Below are positions 10,650 through 22,487 of a DNA stretch of 64,000 nucleotides, in pieces. A program made the translations under genes and the position numbers. How positions within the stretch are numbered: position 1 is the first letter of the stretch; every line of letters begins with the position of its first letter. Under the pieces are notes generated by a model. It was not told the DNA's origin, did not search any database, and saw only the letters and a program-made list of their open reading frames with translations. The DNA lies in assembly GCA_008360955.1 (NCBI GenBank), contig LUCM01001703.1, forward strand, positions 79,743 to 143,742. The letters run 5' to 3'. The DNA comes from Fasciolopsis buskii. Lineage: Eukaryota; Platyhelminthes; Trematoda; Plagiorchiida; Fasciolidae.

Positions 10650-11593
10650 CACTTTCGCAATAAACAGATCCCAAACTCCGAATACTAACAGAGTTTCTCT
10701 GAAAATTAGCATCAGTTCTTTACATAGTCTTGTCAAAATCGACCTGAAAATTGGATCGAGCAAATCACTTTTTCCGTCCATCCAATATGTTCTGATCCAG
10801 CCCGATGAGATTCGAGTTTCTCATTCGGATTGTCAATGTAAAATGAAAACTCGCTAATTAAACATTTCAGATGGCAGACCAAGGGAAGCTGCGGGTGCTA
10901 CCTGAAATAAACAGTTGTTACATTTGCTATTTGACAACTGTTTGGTGGAACTTAACACTTGGGATATGATCCAGTTTTGACGAGTTTGTTGCACAATGAA
11001 GGTTTGTACGAAATGAAGCATTGAAGGGATCTTATCACTGCAACTCTTTTATGCCCCAGCGAGCGTGAAACATGAGGGTAAAAAGCAAAGATCAACTGGT
11101 GAACTTCATATCCTGCCATATCTCCGTCTCCTGTAGATAACTGTCATGCCCTTTTTCAAAAGCAGGGCCATACCCAACTTTTCGCAAATGGCAACTTGAT
11201 AGGCAGGCACCACAGCTTGGCATGGCTCAGCTAAAGATGAGTGCTGCTTCACGTTTGGGCAGCCACTACACATTTGTTAACCAACGATGTTCAGCAATCC
11301 TAGTTGTTCTATACCCTATGACCCCTAGACGCAACGGAGAAAAAAATGAATTCCAAGTTGAACGACCAGGAGCCAAATACACGACGGCAGTCAGACATGT
11401 GATCACAATACGGGCATGTGTTATGTGGAATTAAGCTGGTCGATTGACTGTGGTCCGTCGTCTTTCATGAGTCTCCTCTAAAACCAGATGGAATTAGTGG
11501 CACCAGTGTTGGTTTACATTGCCGAGCCCAGTACTTACGGGGTTTATTTGCTTCATTATATAAACGGTAGTATTGCTCACCCCGGGGACCGAC
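10650..11593. other. no supported gene
   Basis: Only short frames without defensible splice sites were seen between the 10.5-kb gene end and the palindromic element. Confidence 0.3.
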
Positions 11594-11607
11594 ATACATT
11601 TTTTACG

Positions 11608-12077
11608 AACTAATCCACCATGTGATATCATCGCTCAACTCACCATAAAGAAACCATAGAAGCACTCTACAGGTGCCTCATCCTTGTTAGGAATGATGAG
11701 CAGTGCATATGGACCGCGTCCGAACTAAGACGCAAACCCGGAACGAACGATTCTGAGTCGAACGCCTTAGCCATTACGCTACCAGGCAGGCCCTGGACGA
11801 TTTGTTTAACTTCACCACGTGATGTTGCACCTATCCGTCACTGATTTGCCCGGTTACTGTCCGCTAGTTCACAGTGATCGACCCATACTGATAGATGACT
11901 TCTCTGCAGTTAGCCTAAGTTCGTCCCGGGTTCGCGTCCCAGTTCGGGCGCGGTCCATATGCACTGCTCATCATTCCTAACAAGGATGAGGCACATGTAG
12001 AGTGCTTCCATGGTTTATTTATGGTCAGTTGAGCGATGATATCACATGGTGAATTATTTCATGAAAACATTCAATTT
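11608..12077. mobile_element. palindromic tRNA-related element, copy 1
   Basis: About 470 bp with long inverted arms of roughly 140 bp each. The left arm opens CCACCATGTGATATCATCGC and the right arm closes with its near-exact reverse complement. Each arm carries a tRNA-like segment: read on the minus strand the left arm has an A-box-like GGTAGCGTAATGGCTAAGG followed by a B-box-like GGGTTTGCGTC. The centre (about 11765-11915) is unique. A 14-bp direct repeat, CATACATTTTTTAC, lies immediately outside (11594-11607 and 12078-12091) and looks like a target-site duplication. No coding capacity. It may be a foldback or MITE-like element, or a head-to-head SINE dimer. Confidence 0.75.
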
Positions 12078-12203
12078 CATACATTTTTTACTCAATAAAT
12101 AGGTATTATATGGGCTGCTGACGCTGCTAAACCTAAAGATTTTTCTTAACTCTCAGCCCCAACACTATTAAGTTCACGACTTACCAATACCCACAATGTC
12201 CGT

Positions 12204-12206
<3 letters not shown>

Positions 12207-12254
<48 letters not shown>

Positions 12255-12277
12255 TATATATATATATATATATATAA
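12207..12277. repeat. TA dinucleotide microsatellite
   Basis: Nearly pure TA repeats with two TATTATAT interruptions. The flanks from 12092 to 12510 show no gene. Confidence 0.9.
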
Positions 12278-12716
12278 ATTAGTAACAATGGCGTTATTCA
12301 TATAAGACGTTAGTTTGTCCGAAATTCCACTCTTCCATCTGACCAGGTGCGCCAGGAATCCCTATTACGGATGGCTCTCTGAAAATCATTCCTGTTCGTT
12401 TGGCAACGGTTGAAGTAGTGTGGAATACCATCCGGATAGTTCTGTTTAAAAACGTCCTCTCCGAATGTAGGACAAAAGAAGATGGGATTAAATAGATTGC
12501 TCCCTTAACCGTACAAGCTTATCTTAACAAGTCATGCCCATTATAGGGCATAGAATCTGGCCACGGCCTGGTAAGAATAAGTCTGCGGTCTATGGACCAA
12601 TTTATATTGAACTTTGTGGGCCACCGTGGGGTGGTGATGCCGTCCCGTAGTGTCCCTTGTTGGCACAAATACACACACGTACACACATACTTAAGTGTCA
12701 TTGCGCACACTCACGC

Positions 12717-13400
12717 TCAAGGACGTCTGCCACTCTCCCCGGGTAATAGATGACCTGACATTGAAGCATTTCCCATGCGTGCCCAACGTGCACATGGTCT
12801 CGTGACAGGGCGCCTGGATGTGTGTAGCCCCGAATCCTTTGAACTTGCCGACCATATGTCTGTTAGTGGATTATTATTGTCATTAGGGTCCATATTCGAC
12901 CGATCGCGCGTAGGCTCACCGCGGCTCGAACGGGAGAGGTCACCAGGTTTATGTGTTACTGGGGGGGGAGGCGGGTGGAGGGATGTTGACAGTGTGATGG
13001 CGATGGCACCAGCGTTTGCATCCGAATAGGAGGTCAAGAGAGAGGCCAAGCCATCCAGACATTGACCAAGTTTTGGTGTCAAAACCCAGTTTGGCCTGCC
13101 ATGGATACACATACACCGGAGAGAAAATGCACGTATGGGATATGCCATTTCCGTCGTCATCTCCAGTCCAGGGTGAGTTCGCATTTTGTCGTCATTACCA
13201 CACTCGAGGTGTACGAAGGCCTCATTTGTTGAATCCTCCGGTTGATTCCACAAAGGCCTGGCAAAACATTTTTTAGAATTCGCTACTTGAATACAATGGT
13301 CAGGGAGATTATTTGGCGATGGAACGGACCGACTTTTAGGCTGGTAACAATTCGGAAAACTACGGAACAGTTGTATCAATTGCCCAATTGCGGCATGCAA
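12717..13400 (-). other. long unassigned open frame (227 codons)
   Basis: A minus-strand frame is open for 227 codons in a locally GC-rich stretch. The composition shifts from ordinary to Pro/Arg/Asp-rich (LHPPPPPVTHKPGDLSRSSR, then DRSNMDPNDNNNPLTDIWSA). Plus-strand frames of 84-92 codons overlap it. The G-run near 12961 makes the Pro run. It may be repeat-derived or an exon; I found no flanking splice sites I trust and no family match. Confidence 0.2.
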
Positions 13401-13673
13401 CCGATTCTCTCTTACAGATCAAGCTCATCATTGGTGACGTTCTTTCCATCGATGAGAATGGTAAGTTATGAGACTGATGATATTGGCAACTGGTCAGTCG
13501 TTCAGAGCCGAATGGTATGAGGCGAGACCGGCCGGTTTGAACAGAGCATATAGCAATAACGTGAAACTGTTCGAGCAAAAAATGAAAACAATTCGACTGG
13601 TGATCATGGTCCACAAATCTGGGCTGAACGAGGTTCGGAGTGTATGGGAAAGTCGATGCGTCAAGTGATGAAT

Positions 13674-14063
13674 TTACGTGTTTAGTTGTTCAGAAGTCAG
13701 TAACAGCCTGGTAGATAAAATGTCTAATTGGCCGAAAACGCCGTGTTGCTGCCTTTGAGTAGCTGGAGATATGAAAAGAAAACAAATCGAAAAATTCATC
13801 TTAATCAGTAAACCTGGGTAGTTCGAAACAGGAGCAGAGCCTCGTGCCTCCTGGCACACCCCTTGGTCAAGAATAGAAGACTGATATCCAAACTGATTGT
13901 CATTCACCAATAAGGTGAAATTATATCCATTAAAATTGTTGATACATTCAGTCAGCTGCAGGATGCCAGGACATGACAAGTTTCCGGTTGGTAAGGTTGT
14001 GCCGTATAAGTAGCCGCAATTGTTTAGTGACGCTTTTGTGACTAGAATGCCATCACTTATCAC
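13674..14063 (-). other. Cys-containing open frame, possible secreted-domain exon
   Basis: A minus-strand frame with regularly spaced Cys (NNCGYLYGTTLPTGNLSCPG, then TECINNFNGYNFTLLVNDNQ, then GVCQ) and Asn-Phe-Thr and Asn-Leu-Ser sites resembles an extracellular domain. A possible donor (CCCAG|GTTTAC near 13816) would cut the frame before its less protein-like end. The acceptor side is weak, so this may be chance. Confidence 0.22.
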
Positions 14064-14893
14064 CAGACATTGTGTTGCAGTAGATGATTACAACCCTAGA
14101 TTTTCGGACACCGAGAATTTGAAAAAATGGGATTTCTGGAAAGTTAATCTGAAGTAACCTAAATACGCCCATACTGAGATATCGATCAGCAGGGAAAATG
14201 TCTTCCAAACGAAGCTTAATTCTATAAATTTTCTGATTGGAATCACTAAAGACCAATTCCGATCTGGATAGCCAAGTGTATTACCCCGATCACAAACGAA
14301 CGACTTCATATGAATGACAACTGACGAAATGCTGGAGCCATGCTGAAAAGCATTTTTCTGTACCCTAAACGGAAAAGTTTGTTTTAATCATTCATCTTGC
14401 ATTATCTTCCCGGTCCGTCGTGATTTCGATAGCACAGTAGGTGCATACAGATAGTCAGCATGCTGGAGGCAGACTCTGCACAAATAACAAAAATTAAAGT
14501 AACATTCTATGTAGAATGACCCAGTCACTGCAACTAAGCACATGGAACTCTGGTTTATCCCTGCCCTCAGCTTTCAGTGTCCTCTGGCTACCGTTGAGTG
14601 TTCCTTGTCAGTTGTTCACTTAAGTTATTTTGACACCCCCGCCGCGTAGATGAATCAACACACGGACTGCCAGTACCACAAACGGGCACGATACGTGTGA
14701 GTTGTTAGATAAAGTCTTGTAATTAGACAGCCTAATACGGGTTTTGTCGTAAGCTGTAATTTCATGTTATGCAGACCCATGTCATTGGCGCTAAGAATAA
14801 CCTTAAGTTGTTAAACGATAGCCGCAGGTTAATAGACGAGAAACCTAGACCTTAAGAAGTTAACACTGAAATTCGATCAGCATGTAGCAAGTC

Positions 14894-15025
14894 TTAAATA
14901 AATAAATCCGGCCTTTCTTGTATAAAGTGTACTATCACAGAGTGCAATACATAAGTGAAATCATCCAACTCGTGCTCTCTTTTAAGCCGGAGCTGTTCAG
15001 GTGTTTTACACATTCCACACTTCCC
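14894..15025 (-). CDS. terminal exon with a Cys-x-x-Cys motif, unknown protein
   Basis: On the minus strand a good acceptor (CACTATTGTTTCATATGTCCGCAG) precedes 15025. In phase 0 the exon gives 43 codons and a TAA at 14894. It starts GKCGMCKTPEQLRLKREHEL and ends in a hydrophobic helix-like segment (YVLHSVIVHFIQERPDLF). The CxxC could be half of a zinc site. A longer overlapping minus-strand frame (14935-15177) is probably a shadow. No family named. Confidence 0.4.
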   Translation of the reverse strand, partial: GKCGMCKTPEQLRLKREHELDDFTYVLHSVIVHFIQERPDLFI

Positions 15026-15179
15026 CTGCGGACATATGAAACAATAGTGAGTTTCTCATTACTGGTATCCGATTTGTTAATTATAAAGTAGCAATTGGGA
15101 GAGCAAACAAATCTTGCTGCAACCATTCTGCAAGTGTTACCAAAACAAGTGAGCAGTGGACAGACAACTGGGCACATGT

Positions 15180-17570
15180 GGCGATTCTAGTCTCTCTCAT
15201 CTGGGAGCATTTCGAAAGGAGTTCAGAGCAAGAGGTCATCGCGAATTCTGAAAACATCCACTCCTAACCACAGTGAGGCATTTCCCTATTGTGGACTGCA
15301 TATTGTCCATGGACACCGTCGCAAAATCATTATTTCACAGTGCTGCAATAATTTTGCCCTCTACCTAAGATGACAACTCTGCTTTTTGTATGCGTCTTAT
15401 CTGCCTTTACCAGGTTACGAAAAATCAGGGAAACGCGATAAATAGGCATTGACAGAACAGACGGACTTTCTCACTGGCCGGTCGCAATAAAACTATCGAT
15501 GTTCTAATTTGGACGCAAATTACTTTCGGTCTAGGGACACCACGCTGGATACGTAAAATTTTCTAGATTACTTTCGAAGGGACCGCTGAGTGTATCAATC
15601 AGACTTGCATCGTGCTGTCCTTCGTCTGTACGTTGTCGAGCGAAAACTCGACGCTTTCCGCGGTGAACACACAATTAAAGCAGTTGCAGTGGCTTCGACC
15701 AAGTCCGGATGATATTTAGTAGACGTGATTCGACTAAGGAGAAGAAAATTAGACAATAAGGACTAAGAACAGGGGCGGGTCATGTGATGGATAAGCAGTG
15801 GCGGGTATAGACCGTTCACTGGCGATCGGCGAAATGTAAACTAGTAAAATGAACGAGGACAGGAAAAAAAAGCAATGGGGACTTAGGACTCCGAGCTCAC
15901 AATGTTCTTTCCAACAGACAGAACCATTACGTCGAGTGTAAACACCCCTCCCCCAGTCTTTTTCGAATCAATTAACCAAACTACCCATTACCTCAGTTCT
16001 GATTCGACCTTAGTACTGCAGTGTATTTTAGTGATAATGTTATATACATATGCATGAACATACATATGTACAGGTGCCGCCAAGTGTAATGCATTAAACA
16101 AATTCCATCGTTCATATCTTTAGGGTTCTAGTACTTGTCAAGTGTAATGTGGCATCAGCAAATACCACAAATTTATTCACACCTTTCCTCTATTATGCAT
16201 TTTTGAAGACCGAAATAGGGCTATTTAAACACGGACGACCTTGGTTGCTTGGATGAACCTTTGAAAATGAAAAATAAAATCCTACCGGGACAAGTAAGTT
16301 TCATAGACATTTCTGAAAGTTCTAGGATTTATCCAAGTTTCCATCAATAAATAATGACAAACTGGCTTGTCCAGAAGAAGCACGCATTTTCTACCGAGCA
16401 TTCTACCCGCGATCGCGCATGTATATATATGTTGAAGATAATTATTTGTTAATTGGGGTATTTTGCGTTAGTTGAGGTTTAACACTTTGGGGAGGATCTC
16501 GATTCATATCAAAGGTGACCTTGCGCTAGGGTCATTTGAGTGCGCTGCTTTGCAAGCTTACACTTTTATCATGACGATGAAGCCGTGAGCGAGAGACAGT
16601 AAAATTCTTAGTACCACTATGAAAATAACTTTAGAATATCGGCTGATTTAAAATTTTGTTTAAACCTTTCCAGCTTTTTAAACCAAACAAGGACACGATT
16701 TACGTCATACAAAACGAATAAACTGTGCGAGAAGCATGTTCTTTATGTAGGAAATCAACCACATCTGAAAGTGCATGCGAAGTTATTTATATTTGTTAGA
16801 ATTTTAAGGCAGCTGTTCTCTTCTCTTGGCATGTTGCAGATTACTACCAACTTTTCATGCAACGTCGTCCAGATGAAACTGAATAATATCTAAACGCTCC
16901 AGACTTCATTAGATGTGCCCTGTGAATTAATTGCATCACAAAGACTGTGGAATAGTTGAAAGGGCTGAGCGCCTCAGTCCAGGGACCTGTTAATTTTGTT
17001 GATGAATAAATGGCAGGTGGTGACCTGGAATACACCTACAGAATGAACATTTTAGGAAGAAAACTCTTCGACAGACTCTTCCTGCCTTCTTATTCACTTC
17101 CAGGTTGTTCACTCTCACACCAAACAAATTAGAAAATCCTCACCAACTGATCAAAAATGAACGGATCCATGCTATGGAGAATTTTGTCGTTGAGGTAACG
17201 GAGATATTCCTTTTATTCTAAGAAAGTACCCAATATAAAAAGACGGCAATGTCTCCGAAAGTTGTGTTTTATTCTACCAGAATTTGGTAAACTTCTCCCA
17301 AATAGTGCGGATTTCTTCCACTCTGACATACACTAAAGTGTCGGGCATGCTTTTTACAAAACCCTACCGTTCCCTGAATATTGTTTCTAACCAAAGCACG
17401 TTGCTTGTAATGGCGTGAAAATTAAAGGGAGTTCTCAGACAATTAATACTGACTTCTTAATTCTAATCTTCTCGGAGTAGAAAGTAAAATCAGTTTCATC
17501 TTCGAAGAGCTGGGTAGAACACTGAATTAGTCAAAATATTGCTGAGCAACAGTGGTCGGCCCATTGATTA
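15180..17570. other. no supported gene
   Basis: I read both strands and found only scattered short frames. The AATAAA copies here have no exon before them. Probably intron or intergenic. Confidence 0.3.
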
Positions 17571-18471
17571 CCACTGTTTATTGATGCTGGACTACTCGCT
17601 ATGCACTCTCCGTATCGTTATGAATTGAATTCAATTTTTTTGTAACGAGCTCGCAATGCGTCATTATATATATATATGTATAAATATGGCTGGATGTCGA
17701 CTAAATTCCTAAACAATTTGCTCACTAGATAAGTCCAAATCATGCTAGCTGGAAACTGTCAGCTGCGAAACCAAACGGCAGCGGGAAAATTTGAGTCGAC
17801 GACATTTGCATCCATATGCCACGATACTGGCTGCCAGACCACTACCGGCTAATGGATTACTTCCGTTTGATCATTTCGTCTTGGTTTCCTTCTTTAATAG
17901 CTTGTTGTTAGCGGACGCAGTGTAAAACGTCAGGGGAAATCATAGCACTGTGTGTATGCCTTTGGGATTCTTCTTTTGAATTACAAGTTGTTTTGATGAC
18001 TTTTGAAAACATACCATTAGTCGAAGTATTTATCCAGAAAGCTTCTTTCAAAGCTGCTTGGCTATATTGCGCATTCTATCCAGAAGCTCCCATTAACTTG
18101 ACAAAGGAAGATCTTTTTAACTGGTTTGTTCAAAGTTCACCTAATGGGGCCAAAATGATTTATGGATTGGAGCCACCTCTAGTGAGTGACTTTAAACCAA
18201 AATTTTTACTGTCATTTTCCCTTGAAAAAATCAATGATAATACCGGAATTCTCTCAGTACTACTTGAAAGAGATAATACGCAACGACATTAACTACCTAT
18301 CCTACCTAACTTTTCAGGGCTGAGAGCTGGTAGGTTGGAACGACAATCGCTAAAAGAATCTATTTGTTGGACGGTGTCACGTAATGTTCGAATCAAGGAG
18401 AAGCACACATTGAGAAGATGATTGGTCAGTCGATCACTAATCAAAGCACAATGCGGATTAATGTCAGCCTT
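17571..18471. repeat. left copy of an exact 901-bp direct duplication
   Basis: Identical, as far as I can read, to 18482-19382 at an offset of 911 bp. The copies are separated only by the N gap. Exact ends at the gap and perfect identity point to overlapping contig ends that were not merged, not to a biological duplication. Confidence 0.9.
17988..18181 (+). CDS. internal exon, unknown protein (left copy)
   Basis: An acceptor (GGATTCTTCTTTTGAATTACAAG) and a consensus GTGAGT donor bound 64 open codons, phase 1 in and phase 0 out. The peptide is well balanced and aromatic: VEVFIQKASFKAAWLYCAFY, then KEDLFNWFVQSSPNG. It looks like a helical domain of a folded protein. I considered winged-helix families but no signature fits. 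Partner exons were not found with confidence. Confidence 0.5.
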
Positions 18472-18481
18472 NNNNNNNNNN
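18472..18481. other. assembly gap (10 N)
   Basis: Ten N bases at the junction of the two 901-bp copies. The fixed size suggests a placeholder gap, not a measured one. Confidence 0.98.
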
Positions 18482-19382
18482 CCACTGTTTATTGATGCTG
18501 GACTACTCGCTATGCACTCTCCGTATCGTTATGAATTGAATTCAATTTTTTTGTAACGAGCTCGCAATGCGTCATTATATATATATATGTATAAATATGG
18601 CTGGATGTCGACTAAATTCCTAAACAATTTGCTCACTAGATAAGTCCAAATCATGCTAGCTGGAAACTGTCAGCTGCGAAACCAAACGGCAGCGGGAAAA
18701 TTTGAGTCGACGACATTTGCATCCATATGCCACGATACTGGCTGCCAGACCACTACCGGCTAATGGATTACTTCCGTTTGATCATTTCGTCTTGGTTTCC
18801 TTCTTTAATAGCTTGTTGTTAGCGGACGCAGTGTAAAACGTCAGGGGAAATCATAGCACTGTGTGTATGCCTTTGGGATTCTTCTTTTGAATTACAAGTT
18901 GTTTTGATGACTTTTGAAAACATACCATTAGTCGAAGTATTTATCCAGAAAGCTTCTTTCAAAGCTGCTTGGCTATATTGCGCATTCTATCCAGAAGCTC
19001 CCATTAACTTGACAAAGGAAGATCTTTTTAACTGGTTTGTTCAAAGTTCACCTAATGGGGCCAAAATGATTTATGGATTGGAGCCACCTCTAGTGAGTGA
19101 CTTTAAACCAAAATTTTTACTGTCATTTTCCCTTGAAAAAATCAATGATAATACCGGAATTCTCTCAGTACTACTTGAAAGAGATAATACGCAACGACAT
19201 TAACTACCTATCCTACCTAACTTTTCAGGGCTGAGAGCTGGTAGGTTGGAACGACAATCGCTAAAAGAATCTATTTGTTGGACGGTGTCACGTAATGTTC
19301 GAATCAAGGAGAAGCACACATTGAGAAGATGATTGGTCAGTCGATCACTAATCAAAGCACAATGCGGATTAATGTCAGCCTT
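18482..19382. repeat. right copy of an exact 901-bp direct duplication
   Basis: Same sequence as 17571-18471. The sequence continues normally past 19382, so one of the two copies should probably be removed from the assembly. Confidence 0.9.
18899..19092 (+). CDS. internal exon, unknown protein (right copy)
   Basis: Exact repeat of the exon at 17988-18181, with the same acceptor and GTGAGT donor. If the duplication is an artefact there is one exon here, not two tandem exons. Confidence 0.5.
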
Positions 19383-21108
19383 ATTTCGCACGACTCAGGT
19401 AAGATGTAAATGACAGAAAAGCAGTCAGCTAGAAAATGTCGTAACAGAAAGTTGAATTTTTAGACCCGACGGGATCTTGTTATGTAACAGATGTTTATCC
19501 AAAAAGCCTTTAGCAAGTTGTATCGGATAAAATTTTACAATAAATCAAGTGGAAAAATAATTCTTTCACTGACTGACTAATGGATCCCTGGAGTCCGGTC
19601 GATTAATTATGATCAGATGTCGGAGTAGTTTGTATCATCAACCAATATGCAAACGGTTTTTCGTGTCAGATAGATCTTTTCCGAAGCAGATCAGTCGATG
19701 AATCAGCTGACAAAAGTGAGCAAGTAGTGAATGAGCAGTTTATGGACAAACGGGAATAAATAAACTTTCAGGACTGAGTTGATCAGTATGTTTCTAACTA
19801 ATGGTTATTCGCTGTACTCCGTTTATGAATGAGCAGTCCACTTGTGGTAAGTGACAAGGATAGTTTTGCTACACAGAAACTGATTTAGCTGGTTCGATTT
19901 TGAGTTGAAAGAACTAGTGAACGTTCCGTTAGCATGCTACTGTCATGCACAGTAAATGTATGTATCATGGGTTTCAGAACTACACTGGTGGGTTTTGTGC
20001 CACTGTCATCCACGACTACAGAATAAGTGCGCGTGGTTGAGTTTCGGGATATTTTTGTGATTCGACGTAATCACTATTGAACTGGTTGATCAAATTTAGA
20101 GCTGCTAGTTCGACTCCTTATTTCGTTATAGCCTACTAGCTGCGTCTGACCGATCGTAGCGCATGGCATTCACGCTGCTTTGACTCAGTTTTTCTGGTTA
20201 GTGGCTGGTGTCAGAGGGTTCCTATTCTGAATGACATTCAACCTTGCTCGAGGACAGCCTGTTTAATCGGATGCATCAGAGGATGAGTGGATGATTGGAT
20301 CTCAATACTTATCACCGCTTGTCAGGTAGTCCAAAGTTTCCCTGATAATGCGCCATTATCAAAATGCCAGCCACCACTGGATCAACCCACAGGCATGTTT
20401 TTGACATAACCCAGCGACCGGTTAGCGTATTTCATGCAGCAGTGTAGTCATGACGCACGTGTCCATGGTTCAATGCATTCACATTTATCAGTTACTGATA
20501 TCACTCCGCCCGCCCTTCTCACCAACCCGTCAATCAATCAGACAAGGGCACGTCCTTATAAAATTCAGTTAGTCCCGCCCATCCATTACACTAGAAAATC
20601 AACACCAGAGGCTAATACAAGCTTTCGGCTTCTGGTTTAATTTCTTATCTGTTCGTGATCAATCCCCATTGGGAAATGGGCGCTCAAGGAGTCACTGATC
20701 GGGGATGATTCAAAGGTTTGCTCATCGAGACAAGTTTCTTTCGGGAGGAAAATCCGGTAGAACGTTAGTAGTATCGCGTATCACTAGCAGGGCAAAAAAT
20801 GTCAGCTTTTTGAGTTTCCCGCACCTTTTGGCTGCTGATGAGAAAAAATTTGAAATGCTTTGGCTGGCGACATGGGGATTTGTGCAACTAGAAAAGGCAT
20901 TGAATTACTTAACCCTTCTGTTAAATAGTCAATGGCATTTTAAATTTACTCGAAGCTAGTCCTGAACAGGTGAGAACTTTGAATAAACATATTGCCCTTG
21001 TCTTTACGCGTGTTACCTTCTTTAGTCCATTGTACTGCATACGTATGGTTACTTTTCCAGAGAACTGCCTAAGCTGAATGTTAAGGAGTTTAAGGGCGAA
21101 TTGGAAAC
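19383..21108. other. no firmly supported gene
   Basis: A 38-nt segment near 20921-20958 lies between an acceptor-like TAAATAG and a GTGAGA donor and reads NGILNLLEASPEQ in one frame, but it does not link in phase to either side. Otherwise nothing stands out. Confidence 0.2.
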
Positions 21109-21330
21109 ATGGGATATAGCACAAGTGTTGTCAAGATCAAAATGATTGATGAAAATGAAGTAAACAAACTCGAACTAAAGAAACGTAAATTCCGCATTCT
21201 TCGTTTGTTTCTTTTGGACTGTTGTAAATTTTCCTACTTTGGACGTGATATAACGAACAGTGTTTTTACCGGTTCCCTATCGAGAATATTCAGTATACAT
21301 CCTTTCTCTAACTTGAACGGAGGTTTTCTG
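21109..21330 (+). CDS. possible first exon of a two-exon gene
   Basis: A 74-codon frame starts with ATG at 21109, about 36 bp after a good acceptor-like site (GGTTACTTTTCCAG), and ends at a GTAATT donor in phase 0. The peptide is Lys-rich then aromatic (IKMIDENEVNKLELKKRKFR, then DCCKFSYFGRDITNSVFTGS). The in-frame stop upstream means the ATG would have to be the start, which suits a trans-spliced leader at that acceptor. It joins 21882-22121 in phase. Confidence 0.3.
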
Positions 21331-21881
21331 GTAATTTGATTACTTCTGACCGTACAGTTCTGGTGATGCAACTGGACAAGAACCGATTCAAACTGGAATG
21401 GGAATCGTCGATGGCACCGTAAATTGATGCGTTTGCAATGGTAATCTTGAGACTGGGCATGCTTGGGAGTTGCGATGTACAACTGTGGATGATTTAGAGA
21501 AAAAATTCTCGATAAAAATTTCATTCATTGGTCTTTATTTCATAGACTGATTATTCTGAGTCTATTCGATAAGAACTGCCTAATCATGATCCTGGTTACC
21601 TACTCATCATACAACAAAGGCTTTCGCAAGTCATTCGTTGCTCTCTGTAACCCCTAAGCAATCGATTAGAAAGTTTATTTCGTTTATTTTACAGGCACTT
21701 CGTCAACATCCTCGGCTTTTGGTTACAACCTAGCACTACCGTCGACTCAAAAGAGACGAAAAATGATGAGAGATTAATTCCAATGAAATAAGTTGGAAAA
21801 TCATGTAGAAGGGGGAAGCTGCAAACAATTAATTTCGGTGGCGAAAACGTTTTTAAGAAAGTCCAACATTTTCTGTAACAG

Positions 21882-22121
21882 GCAGCTAACAAATTAAGAA
21901 TTCCCCATTTCGCATTCATTGTATTTGGCGACCGACTGTGTCAAAATGATTTTGCGACTCAGCTTAATCTGCCTGAACTGGAGGTTGTACGTCTCTCTGG
22001 TTCTCTTATGCAATCTTTTTATGTACCAAATGGCAGCGGCACGGAGCACCGGAGTACATTCTTCTATACGAAGTTTCCTGCGTCGTTCTCAAAGGAACTT
22101 GGAAATATGCCTCAATCATGA
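21882..22121 (+). CDS. terminal exon, unknown protein
   Basis: A strong acceptor (CCAACATTTTCTGTAACAG) ends at 21881, and a phase-0 frame runs 79 codons to a TGA at 22119-22121. The peptide is very protein-like: HFAFIVFGDRLCQNDFATQL, then ELEVVRLSGSLMQSFYVPNG. A longer overlapping frame (21919-22155) reads the same DNA out of phase and is a shadow. With 21109-21330 the product would be 153 residues. It converges on the minus-strand gene ending at 22488. Confidence 0.45.
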   Translation, partial: AANKLRIPHFAFIVFGDRLCQNDFATQLNLPELEVVRLSGSLMQSFYVPNGSGTEHRSTFFYTKFPASFSKELGNMPQS

Positions 22122-22487
22122 TTGGAATCGTTCAGGTGGTCTGGGTGAATACTGAGTGCTTACAAATCAAAATTCGGCGAGTACCGGAGAGTAACGTTAA
22201 TAATTTGCAGAATGAATTTACACAAACTAGGACAAAAAGTCACTCGTATTTACAGTTATTGCTTTCATTGACGGAGCAATGTGTGGGAATTTGTTTAAAG
22301 ACCATCCACATCCCAATGAGGTGGGGTGGAAACCATCCGGTTCTCGGTTTCGCTCACCGTGATTGCAGTGAAACAGAATCGATAACGACTGGAATGATGT
22401 CGATGGTGTCCTTGTTGATGATGATAATGGCGATGACGAGTTTGATCATTTGGATTGCTTTTTTGCATCCTTCACTATTTTCCACCA

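Noticed and set aside
14935..15177. Cys-rich minus frame with an NGCSKICLL-like reading in another phase, suggesting an LRP-type EGF repeat
   Set aside because: The EGF-like reading hits a stop after 16 codons with no donor; the overlapping exon at 14894-15025 has the better acceptor.
18899..19092. Tandem exon duplication (17988 and 18899)
   Set aside because: Identity is complete and the boundary is an N gap, so artefact is much more likely.
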